DNA of 64,000 nucleotides from Hippasteria phrygiana. Lineage: Eukaryota > Echinodermata > Asteroidea > Valvatida > Goniasteridae. The notes under the pieces were generated by a model, which worked only from the letters and a program-made list of their open reading frames with translations, was not told the DNA's origin and made no database searches. The DNA is taken from positions 62,001 to 126,000 of the forward strand of contig JAZGUH010000279.1 in assembly GCA_037893225.1 (NCBI GenBank), written 5' to 3'. A program made the translations under genes and the position numbers. Each line of letters starts with the position of its first letter. Positions within the stretch are counted from its first letter, which is position 1. This document shows, in pieces, positions 53,501 through 64,000 of the stretch.

Positions 53501-55414
53501 AATTACTGCATTTGGTTGATATTTCATGCAATTATGAATGAGTAAAGCAAGTCCATACCCCAGGGAATTTGACAGGCATGGAGCAATAAATAAAAGGTAA
53601 TATGCACACAGATGGTGGCCGGAAAGAAAATAAACATTGCGAGGTTTGAATTTTCTCCACAAGTGTTAACTCTAAGAAGCCGCCGATAATTGCAACATGT
53701 AGCGCCAGATCTAAGCTATACATACATGTCAAAATTACTGGATTTGGTTGATATTTCATGCAATTATGAATGAGTAAAGCAAGTCCATACCCCAGGGAAT
53801 TTGACAGGCATGGAGCAATAAATAGACGGTAATATGTACACAGATGTTGGCCGGAAAGAAAATAAACATTGCGAGGTTCGAATTTTCTCTACAAGTTTTA
53901 ACTCTGGGAAGCCGCCGATGATTGCAACATGTAGCGCCAGATCTAAGCTATACATACATGTCAAAATTACTGGATTTGGTTGATATTTCATGCAATTATG
54001 AATGAGTAAAGCAAGTCCATACCCCAGGGAATTTGACATGCATGGAGCAATAAATAGACGGTAATATGTACACAGATGTTGGCCGGAAAGAAAATAAACA
54101 TTGCGAGGTTTGAATTTTCTCCACAAGTGTTAACTATAAGAAGCCGCCGATGATTGCAACATGTAGCGCCAGATCTAAGCTATACATACATGTCAAAATT
54201 ACTGAATTTGGTTGATATTTCATGCAATTATGAATGAGTAAAGCAAGTCCATACCCCATGGAATTTGACATGCATGGAGCAATAAATAGACGGTAATATG
54301 TACACAGATGTTGGCCGGAAAGGAAATAAACATTGCGAGGTTTGAATTTTCTCCACAAGTGTTAATTCTAAGAAGCCGCCGATAATTGCAACATGTAGCG
54401 CCAGATCTAAGCTATACATACATGTCAACATTACTGGATTTGGTTGATATTTCATGCAATTTTGAATGAGTAAAGCAAGTCTATACCCCAGGGAATTTGA
54501 CATGCATGGAGCAATAAATAGACGGTAACATGCACACATATGTTGGCCGGAAAGAAAATAAACATTGCGAGGTTTGAATTTTCTCCACAAGTTTTAACTC
54601 TGAGAAGCCGCCGATGATTGCAACATGTAGCGCCAGATCTAAGCTATACATACATGTCAAAATTACTGCATTTGGTTGATATTTCATGCAATTATGAATG
54701 AGTAAAGCAAGTCCATACCCCAGGGAATTTGACATGCATGGAGCAATAAATAGACGGTAACATGCACACAGATGTTGGCCGGAAAGAAAATAAACATTGC
54801 GAGGTTTGAATTTTCTCCACAAGTTTTAACCCTAAGAAGCCGCCGATAATTGCAACATGTAGCGCCAGATCTAAGCTATCCATACAAGTCAAAATTACTG
54901 GATTTGGTTGATATTTCATGCAATTTTGAATGAGTAAAGCAAGTCTATACCCCAGGGAATTTGACATGCATGGAGCAATAAATAGACGGTAACATGCACA
55001 CATATGTTGGCCGGAAAGAAAATAAACATTGCGAGGTTTGAATTTTCTCCACAAGTTTTAACTCTGAGAAGCCGCCGATGATTGCAACATGTAGCGCCAG
55101 ATCTAAGCTATACATACATGTCAAAATTACTGGATTTGGTTGATATTTCATGCAATTATGAATGAGTAAAGCAAGTCCATACCCCAGGGAATTTGACATG
55201 CATGGAGCAATAAATAGACGGTAATATGTACACAGATGTTGGCCGGAAAGAAAATAAACATTGCGAGGTTTGAATTTTCTCCACAAGTGTTAACTATAAG
55301 AAGCCGCCGATGATTGCAACATGTAGCGCCAGATCTAAGCTATACATACATGTCAAAATTACTGAATTTGGTTGATATTTCATGCAATTATGAATGAGTA
55401 AAGCAAGTCCATAC
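50240..55414 (+). repeat. 11-monomer tandem duplication
   Basis: 50,240-52,862 recurs at 52,792-55,414, offset 2,552 bp (11 monomers). A private TTAGCCGG for TTGGCCGG is present in both, at 50,833 and 53,385, exactly one period apart and nowhere else seen. The right end lies where copy 1 has CCCCAGGGAA and copy 2 CCCCATGGAA. The period equals that of 20,895-25,948, but the monomer content is different, so it is an independent event of the same size. Confidence 0.92.
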
Positions 55415-55831
55415 CCCATGGAATTTGACATGCATGGAGCAATAAATAGACGGTAATATGTACACAGATGTTGGCCGGAAAGGAAATAAACATTGCGAGG
55501 TTTGAATTTTCTCCACAAGTGTTAATTCTAAGAAGCCGCCGATAATTGCAACATGTAGCGCCAGATCTAAGCTATCCATACATGTCAAAATTACTGTATT
55601 TGGTTGATATTTCATGCAATTATGAATGAGTAAAGCAAGTCCATACCCCAGGGAATTTGACACGCATGGAGGAATAAATAGACGGTAACATGCACACAGA
55701 TGTTGGCCGGAAAGAAAATAAACATTGCGAGGTTTGAATTTTCTCCACAAGTTTTAACCCTAAGAAGCCGCCGATAATTGCAACATGTAGCGCCAGATCT
55801 AAGCTATACATACATGTCAAAATTACTGTAT

Positions 55832-58800
55832 TTGGTTGATATTTCATGCAATTATGAATGAGTAAAGCAAGTCCATACCCCAGGGAATTTGACAGGCATG
55901 GAACAATAAATAGACGGTAATATGTACACAGATGTTGGCCGGAAAGAAAATAAACATTGCGAGTTTCGAATTTTCTCCACAAGTTTTAACTCTGGGAAGC
56001 CGCCGATGATTGCAACATGTAGCGCCAGATCTAAGCTATACATACATGTCAACATTACTGAATTTGGTTGATATTTCATGCAATTATGAATGAGTAAAGC
56101 AAGTCCATACCCCAGGGAATTTGACAGGCATGGAGCAATAAATAGACGGTAATATGTACACAGATGTTGGCCGGAAAGAAAATAAACATTGCGAGGTTTG
56201 AATTTTCTCCACAAGTTTTAACTCTAAGAAGCCGCCGATAATTGCAACATGTAGCGCCAGATCTAAGCTATACATACATGTCAAAATTACTGGATTTGGT
56301 TGATATTTCATGCAATTATGAATGAGTAAAGCAAGTCCATACCCCAGGGAATTTGACGTGCGTGGAGCAATAAATAGACGGTAATATGTACACAGATGTT
56401 GGCCGGAAAGAAAATAAACATTGCGAGGTTTGAATTTTCTCTACAAGTTTGAACTCTAAGAAGCCGCCGATGATTGCAACATGTAGCGCCAGATCTAAGC
56501 TATACATACATGTCAAAATTACTGGATTTGGTTGATATTTCATGCAATTATGAATGAGTAAAGCAAGTCCATACCCCAGGGAATTTGACAGGCATGGAGC
56601 AATAAATAGACGGTAACATGTACACAGATGTTGGCCGGAAAGAAAATAAACATTGCGAGGTTTGAATTTTCTCTACAAGTTTTAACTCTGGGAAGCCGCC
56701 GATGATTGCAACATGTAGCGCCAGATCTAAGCTATACATACATGTCAAAATTACTGGATTTGGTTGATATTTCATGCAATTATGAATGAGTAAAGCAAGT
56801 CCATACCCCAGGGAATTTGACATGCATGGAGCAATAAATAGACGGTAATATGTACACAGATGTTGGCCGGAAAGAAAATAAACATTGCGAGGTTTGAATT
56901 TTCTCCACAAGTTTTAACTCTAAGAAGCCGCCGATAATTGCAACATGTAGCGCCAGATCTAAGCTATACATACATGTCAAAATTACTGGATTTGGTTGAT
57001 ATTTCATGCAATTATGAATGAGTAAAGCAAGTCCATACCCCAGGGAATTTGACGTGCGTGGAGCAATAAATAGACGGTAATATGTACACAGATGTTGGCC
57101 GGAAAGAAAATAAACATTGCGAGGTTTGAATTTTCTCTACAAGTTTGAACTCTAAGAAGCCGCCGATGATTGCAACATGTAGCGCCAGATCTAAGCTATA
57201 CATACATGTCAAAATTACTGCATTTGGTTGATATTTCATGCAATTATGAATGAGTAAAGCAAGTCCATACCCCAGGGAATTTGACAGGCATGGAGCAATA
57301 AATAAAAGGTAATATGCACACAGATGGTGGCCGGAAAGAAAATAAACATTGCGAGGTTTGAATTTTCTCCACAAGTGTTAACTCTAAGAAGCCGCCGATG
57401 ATTGCAACATGTAGCGCCAGATCTAAGCTATCCATACATGTCAAAATTACTGAATTTGGTTGATATTTCATGCAATTATGAATGAGTAAAGCAAGTCCAT
57501 ACCCCAGGGAATTTGACATGCATGGAGCAATAAATAGACGGTAACATGCACACAGATGTTGGCCGGAAAGAAAATAAACATTGCGAGGTTTGAATTTTCT
57601 CCACAAGTTTTAACTCTGGGAAGCCGCCGATGATTGCAACATGTAGCGCCAGATCTAAGCTATACATACAAGTCAAAATTACTGCATTTGGTTGATATTT
57701 CATGCAATTATGAATGAGTAAAGCAAGTCCATACCCCAGGGAATTTGACAGGCATGGAGCAATAAATAGACGGTAACATGTACACAGATGTTGGCCGGAA
57801 AGAAAATAAACATTGCGAGGTTTGAATTTTCTCTACAAGTTTTAACTCTGGGAAGCCGCCGATGATTGCAACATGTAGCGCCAGATCTAAGCTATACATA
57901 CAAGTCAAAATTACTGCATTTGGTTGATATTTCATGCAATTATGAATGAGTAAAGCAAGTCCATACCCCAGGGAATTTGACAGGCATGGAGCAATAAATA
58001 AAAGGTAATATGCACACAGATGGTGGCCGGAAAGAAAATAAACATTGCGAGGTTTGAATTTTCTCCACAAGTGTTAACTCTAAGAAGCCGCCGATAATTG
58101 CAACATGTAGCGCCAGATCTAAGCTATACATACATGTCAAAATTACTGGATTTGGTTGATATTTCATGCAATTATGAATGAGTAAAGCAAGTCCATACCC
58201 CAGGGAATTTGACAGGCATGGAGCAATAAATATACGGTAATATGTACACAGATGTTGGCCGGAAAGAAAATAAACATTGCGAGGTTCGAATTTTCTCTAC
58301 AAGTTTTAACTCTGGGAAGCCGCCGATGATTGCAACATGTAGCGCCAGATCTAAGCTATACATACATGTCAAAATTACTGGATTTGGTTGATATTTCATG
58401 CAATTATGAATGAGTAAAGCAAGTCCATACCCCAGGGAATTTGACATGCATGGAGCAATAAATAGACGGTAATATGTACACAGATGTTGGCCGGAAAGAA
58501 AATAAACATTGCGAGGTTTGAATTTTCTCCACAAGTGTTAACTATAAGAAGCCGCCGATGATTGCAACATGTAGCGCCAGATCTAAGCTATACATACATG
58601 TCAAAATTACTGAATTTGGTTGATATTTCATGCAATTATGAATGAGTAAAGCAAGTCCATACCCCATGGAATTTGACATGCATGGAGCAATAAATAGACG
58701 GTAATATGTACACAGATGTTGGCCGGAAAGAAAATAAACATTGCGAGGTTTGAATTTTCTCCACAAGTTTTAACTATAAGAAGCCGCCGATGATTGCAAC

Positions 58801-61786
58801 ATGTAGCGCCAGATCTAAGCTATACATACATGTCAAAATTACTGAATTTGGTTGATATTTCATGCAATTATGAATGAGTAAAGCAAGTCCATACCCCAGG
58901 GAATTTGACAGGCATGGAACAATAAATAGACGGTAATATGTACACAGATGTTGGCCGGAAAGAAAATAAACATTGCGAGTTTCGAATTTTCTCCACAAGT
59001 TTTAACTCTGGGAAGCCGCCGATGATTGCAACATGTAGCGCCAGATCTAAGCTATACATACATGTCAACATTACTGAATTTGGTTGATATTTCATGCAAT
59101 TATGAATGAGTAAAGCAAGTCCATACCCCAGGGAATTTGACAGGCATGGAGCAATAAATAGACGGTAATATGTACACAGATGTTGGCCGGAAAGAAAATA
59201 AACATTGCGAGGTTTGAATTTTCTCCACAAGTTTTAACTCTAAGAAGCCGCCGATAATTGCAACATGTAGCGCCAGATCTAAGCTATACATACATGTCAA
59301 AATTACTGGATTTGGTTGATATTTCATGCAATTATGAATGAGTAAAGCAAGTCCATACCCCAGGGAATTTGACGTGCGTGGAGCAATAAATAGACGGTAA
59401 TATGTACACAGATGTTGGCCGGAAAGAAAATAAACATTGCGAGGTTTGAATTTTCTCTACAAGTTTGAACTCTAAGAAGCCGCCGATGATTGCAACATGT
59501 AGCGCCAGATCTAAGCTATACATACATGTCAAAATTACTGGATTTGGTTGATATTTCATGCAATTATGAATGAGTAAAGCAAGTCCATACCCCAGGGAAT
59601 TTGACAGGCATGGAGCAATAAATAGACGGTAACATGTACACAGATGTTGGCCGGAAAGAAAATAAACATTGCGAGGTTTGAATTTTCTCTACAAGTTTTA
59701 ACTCTGGGAAGCCGCCGATGATTGCAACATGTAGCGCCAGATCTAAGCTATACATACATGTCAAAATTACTGGATTTGGTTGATATTTCATGCAATTATG
59801 AATGAGTAAAGCAAGTCCATACCCCAGGGAATTTGACATGCATGGAGCAATAAATAGACGGTAATATGTACACAGATGTTGGCCGGAAAGAAAATAAACA
59901 TTGCGAGGTTTGAATTTTCTCCACAAGTTTTAACTCTAAGAAGCCGCCGATAATTGCAACATGTAGCGCCAGATCTAAGCTATACATACATGTCAAAATT
60001 ACTGGATTTGGTTGATATTTCATGCAATTATGAATGAGTAAAGCAAGTCCATACCCCAGGGAATTTGACGTGCGTGGAGCAATAAATAGACGGTAATATG
60101 TACACAGATGTTGGCCGGAAAGAAAATAAACATTGCGAGGTTTGAATTTTCTCTACAAGTTTGAACTCTAAGAAGCCGCCGATGATTGCAACATGTAGCG
60201 CCAGATCTAAGCTATACATACATGTCAAAATTACTGCATTTGGTTGATATTTCATGCAATTATGAATGAGTAAAGCAAGTCCATACCCCAGGGAATTTGA
60301 CAGGCATGGAGCAATAAATAAAAGGTAATATGCACACAGATGGTGGCCGGAAAGAAAATAAACATTGCGAGGTTTGAATTTTCTCCACAAGTGTTAACTC
60401 TAAGAAGCCGCCGATGATTGCAACATGTAGCGCCAGATCTAAGCTATCCATACATGTCAAAATTACTGAATTTGGTTGATATTTCATGCAATTATGAATG
60501 AGTAAAGCAAGTCCATACCCCAGGGAATTTGACATGCATGGAGCAATAAATAGACGGTAACATGCACACAGATGTTGGCCGGAAAGAAAATAAACATTGC
60601 GAGGTTTGAATTTTCTCCACAAGTTTTAACTCTGGGAAGCCGCCGATGATTGCAACATGTAGCGCCAGATCTAAGCTATACATACAAGTCAAAATTACTG
60701 CATTTGGTTGATATTTCATGCAATTATGAATGAGTAAAGCAAGTCCATACCCCAGGGAATTTGACAGGCATGGAGCAATAAATAGACGGTAACATGTACA
60801 CAGATGTTGGCCGGAAAGAAAATAAACATTGCGAGGTTTGAATTTTCTCTACAAGTTTTAACTCTGGGAAGCCGCCGATGATTGCAACATGTAGCGCCAG
60901 ATCTAAGCTATACATACAAGTCAAAATTACTGCATTTGGTTGATATTTCATGCAATTATGAATGAGTAAAGCAAGTCCATACCCCAGGGAATTTGACAGG
61001 CATGGAGCAATAAATAAAAGGTAATATGCACACAGATGGTGGCCGGAAAGAAAATAAACATTGCGAGGTTTGAATTTTCTCCACAAGTGTTAACTCTAAG
61101 AAGCCGCCGATAATTGCAACATGTAGCGCCAGATCTAAGCTATACATACATGTCAAAATTACTGGATTTGGTTGATATTTCATGCAATTATGAATGAGTA
61201 AAGCAAGTCCATACCCCAGGGAATTTGACAGGCATGGAGCAATAAATATACGGTAATATGTACACAGATGTTGGCCGGAAAGAAAATAAACATTGCGAGG
61301 TTCGAATTTTCTCTACAAGTTTTAACTCTGGGAAGCCGCCGATGATTGCAACATGTAGCGCCAGATCTAAGCTATACATACATGTCAAAATTACTGGATT
61401 TGGTTGATATTTCATGCAATTATGAATGAGTAAAGCAAGTCCATACCCCAGGGAATTTGACATGCATGGAGCAATAAATAGACGGTAATATGTACACAGA
61501 TGTTGGCCGGAAAGAAAATAAACATTGCGAGGTTTGAATTTTCTCCACAAGTGTTAACTATAAGAAGCCGCCGATGATTGCAACATGTAGCGCCAGATCT
61601 AAGCTATACATACATGTCAAAATTACTGAATTTGGTTGATATTTCATGCAATTATGAATGAGTAAAGCAAGTCCATACCCCATGGAATTTGACATGCATG
61701 GAGCAATAAATAGACGGTAATATGTACACAGATGTTGGCCGGAAAGAAAATAAACATTGCGAGGTTTGAATTTTCTCCACAAGTTT
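55832..61786 (+). repeat. 13-monomer tandem duplication
   Basis: 55,832-58,770 recurs at 58,848-61,786, offset 3,016 bp (13 monomers). A private AAATATACGG for AAATAGACGG marks both copies at 58,233 and 61,249. The third descendant of this marker lies 696 bp further on (61,945). Ends are at TGTATTT against TGAATTT (left) and CTATAAG against CTCTGAG (right). Confidence 0.92.
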
Positions 61787-62441
61787 TAACTCTGAGAAGC
61801 CGCCGATGATTGCAACATGTAGCGCCAGATCTAAGCTATACATACATGTCAAAATTACTGGATTTGGTTGATATTTCATGCAATTATGAATGAGTAAAGC
61901 AAGTCCATACCCCAGGGAATTTGACAGGCATGGAGCAATAAATATAAGGTAATATGTACACAGATGTTGGCCGGAAAGAAAATAAACATTGCGAGGTTCG
62001 AATTTTCTCTACAAGTTTTAACTCTGGGAAGCCGCCGATGATTGCAACATGTAGCGCCAGATCTAAGCTATACATACATGTCAAAATTACTGGATTTGGT
62101 TGATATTTCATGCAATTATGAATGAGTAAAGCAAGTCCATACCCCAGGGAATTTGACATGCATGGAGCAATAAATAGACGGTAATATGTACACAGATGTT
62201 GGCCGGAAAGAAAATAAACATTGCGAGGTTTGAATTTTCTCCACAAGTGTTAACTATAAGAAGCCGCCGATGATTGCAACATGTAGCGCCAGATCTAAGC
62301 TATACATACATGTCAAAATTACTGAATTTGGTTGATATTTCATGCAATTATGAATGAGTAAAGCAAGTCCATACCCCATGGAATTTGACATGCATGGAGC
62401 AATAAATAGACGGTAATATGTACACAGATGTTGGCCGGAAA
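61112..62441 (+). repeat. 3-monomer tandem duplication
   Basis: 61,112-61,745 recurs at 61,808-62,441, offset 696 bp (three monomers). The AAATATA marker of 61,249 reappears at 61,945 with one further change (AAATATAAGG), which gives the direction of copying. The right end is at GGAAAGAAAAT against GGAAAGGAAAT. Confidence 0.88.
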
Positions 62442-62469
62442 GGAAATAAACATTGCGAGGTTTGAATTT

Positions 62470-63540
62470 TCTCCACAAGTTTGAACTCTAAGAATCCGCC
62501 GATGATTGCAACATGTAGCGCCAGATCTAAGCTATCCATACATGTCAAAATTACTGCATTTGGTTGATATTTCATGCAATTATAAATGAGTAAAGCAAGT
62601 CCATACCCCAGGAAATTTGACAGGCATGGAGCAATAAATAAAAGGTAATATGCACACAGATGTTGGCCGGAAAGAAAATAAGCATTGCGAGGTTTGAATT
62701 TTCTCCACACGTTTTAACTCTAAGAAGCCGCCGATGATTGCAACATGTAGCGCCAGATCTAAGCTATCCATACATGTCAAAAATACTGCATTTGGTTGAT
62801 ATTTCATGCAATTATGAATGAATAAAGCAAGTCCATACCCCAGGGAATTTGACAGGCATGGAGCAATAAATAGAAGGTAATATGCACACAGATGTTGGCC
62901 GGAAAGAAAATAAACATTGCGAGGTTTGAATTTTCTCTACAAGTTTTAACTCTGGGAAGCCGCCGATGATTGCAACATGTAGCGCCAGATCTAAGCTATC
63001 CATACATGTCAAAAATACTGCATTTGGTTGATATTTCATGCAATTATAAATGAGTAAAGCAAGTCCATACCCCAGGGAACTTGACATGCATGGAGCAATA
63101 AATAGACGGTAACATGTACACAGATGTTGGCCGGAAAGAAAATAAACATTGCGAGGTTTGAATTTTCTCCACAAGTTTTAACTCTAAGAAGCCGCCGATG
63201 ATTGCAACATGTAGCGCCAGATCTAAGCTATCCATACATGTCAAAATTACTGCATTTGGTTGATATTTCATGCAATTATAAATGAGTAAAGCAAGTCCAT
63301 ACCCCAGGAAATTTGACAGGCATGGAGCAATAAATAAAAGGTAATATGCACACAGATGTTGGCCGGAAAGAAAATAAGCATTGCGAGGTTTGAATTTTCT
63401 CCACAAGTTTTAACTCTAAGAAGCCGCCGATGATTGCAACATGTAGCGCCAGATCTAAGCTATCCATACATGTCAAAAATACTGCATTTGGTTGATATTT
63501 CATGCAATTATGAATGAATAAAGCAAGTCCATACCCCAGG
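62470..63540 (+). repeat. Divergent monomer patch with its own 3-monomer repeat
   Basis: About 4.6 monomers carry alleles rare or absent elsewhere: AAGAATCCGCC (62,495), CAATTATAAATG (62,582; 63,048; 63,278), CCCCAGGAAATT (62,611; 63,307), AAAATAAGCATT (62,681; 63,377), CTCCACACG (62,709), ATGAATAAAGC (62,819; 63,515), CAAAAATACTGC (62,785; 63,015; 63,479) and GGGAACTTG (63,079). Several recur at 696 bp, so roughly 62,500-62,868 was copied to 63,196-63,564. The unit length and core are unchanged. From about 63,550 common monomers return. It looks like an older or foreign subfamily not yet homogenised. Confidence 0.8.
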
Positions 63541-63549
63541 GAATTTGAC

Positions 63550-64000
63550 AGGCATGGAGCAATAAATAGACGGTAACATGTACACAGATGTTGGCCGGAA
63601 AGAAAATAAACATTGCGAGGTTTGAATTTTCTCTACAAGTTTTAACTCTGGGAAGCCGCCGATGATTGCAACATGTAGCGCCAGATCTAAGCTATACATA
63701 CAAGTCAAAATTACTGCATTTGGTTGATATTTCATGCAATTATGAATGAGTAAAGCAAGTCCATACCCCAGGGAATTTGACAGGCATGGAGCAATAAATA
63801 AAAGGTAATATGCACACAGATGGTGGCCGGAAAGAAAATAAACATTGCGAGGTTTGAATTTTCTCCACAAGTGTTAACTCTAAGAAGCCGCCGATAATTG
63901 CAACATGTAGCGCCAGATCTAAGCTATCCATACATGTCAAAATAACTGTATTTGGTTGATATTTCATGCAATTATGAATGAGTAAAGCAAGTCCATACCC
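63550..64000 (+). repeat. Common monomers resuming to the window end
   Basis: After the divergent patch, the order AACATGTAC / TACAAGTC monomer, AAATAAAAGG / GATGGTGG module and CAAAATAACTGTATTT monomer reappears, matching segments such as 10,190-10,640 and 13,438-13,888. The array is cut by the window edge, not by a biological boundary. Confidence 0.85.

Larger units (their letters stand above)
1..64000 (+). repeat. 232-bp satellite array filling the window
   Basis: The same 232-bp unit recurs without spacer from end to end, about 276 copies, all in one orientation. Landmarks such as GCCAGATCTAAGC and TTGGCCGGAAAG return every 232 bases. Monomers vary mainly by substitution; I found only four single-base indels, so the phase drifts by just +2 across the window. 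Diagnostic variants are arranged in multi-monomer blocks copied at offsets of 3, 4, 5, 7, 11, 13, 14, 16, 24, 27, 29, 33, 37, 44 and 58 monomers, which is a higher-order repeat organisation. Arrays of this kind are known from centromeric and heterochromatic DNA of animals and plants and are maintained by unequal exchange and conversion. A centromeric role here is inference only. No gene, transposon or unique insertion interrupts the array, and both ends continue beyond the window. Species and satellite family are not recognised. Confidence 0.99.

Noticed and set aside
1..64000. CRISPR array
   Set aside because: There are no unique spacers between short repeats; the whole 232-bp unit is repeated and its variants are shared.
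1..64000. Transposon origin (terminal repeats, target-site duplications, reverse transcriptase or transposase remnants)
   Set aside because: No inverted or long terminal repeats at monomer ends and no coding remnant. A head-to-tail unit with no natural boundary fits a satellite.
1..64000. Ribosomal RNA or tRNA gene cluster
   Set aside because: The monomer has no rRNA similarity that I recognise and does not fold as a tRNA cloverleaf; the only tRNA-like string is the partial B box noted above.
1..64000. A previously undescribed multi-gene system
   Set aside because: The window holds no gene at all. What is unusual is the layered duplication history of a noncoding satellite, and I found nothing that supports a stronger claim.

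Overview
This 64-kb window is a single uninterrupted satellite DNA array. A 232-bp monomer is repeated head to tail from the first base to the last, about 276 times, always in the same orientation. I see no protein-coding gene, RNA gene, transposon insertion, CRISPR array or unique sequence, and neither edge of the array is inside the window. Monomer 1 is about 38% G+C. Neighbouring monomers differ at several sites: monomers 1 and 2 differ at nine of 232. Length is almost fixed: I find four single-base indels, one deletion near 3,726 and three extra-G insertions near 35,930, 37,555 and 38,716.

A homogeneous array this long, with multimonomer (higher-order) organisation, points to a eukaryotic nuclear genome, in pericentromeric, centromeric or other heterochromatin. 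That is inference from architecture; the sequence does not tell me the species, and I do not recognise the monomer as a named family.

The information lies in the order of monomer variants. Diagnostic substitutions show that multi-monomer blocks were copied in register, at offsets of whole numbers of monomers. From left to right: a 27-monomer copy (1 to 9.25 kb) with 5- and 24-monomer copies inside it; a 14-monomer tandem duplication (8.0-14.5 kb); 33-, 14-, 16- and 37-monomer copies (13.6-22.2 kb); an 11-monomer tandem duplication (20.9-25.9 kb) and a 29-monomer copy (18.7-28.8 kb); 4-, 3- and 13-monomer duplications and a 58-monomer copy (27.9-35.3 kb); overlapping 7- and 5-monomer duplications carrying the G insertion (35.1-39.0 kb); a 13-monomer duplication (41.2-47.9 kb); a 7-monomer duplication (46.8-50.1 kb); an 11-monomer duplication (50.2-55.4 kb); a 13-monomer duplication (55.8-61.8 kb); a 3-monomer duplication (61.1-62.4 kb); and a short divergent patch (62.5-63.5 kb) before common monomers resume. 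Rare private substitutions tag both copies of many blocks, so this is stepwise, nested amplification rather than one uniform higher-order repeat.

No genes work together here. Minus-strand open frames of up to about 120 codons recur once per period. They are by-products of the monomer: most need a TTG start, and 232 is not a multiple of three. I do not annotate them as genes. Block ends were placed by eye at the first mismatching diagnostic site and are good to roughly 50 bp.
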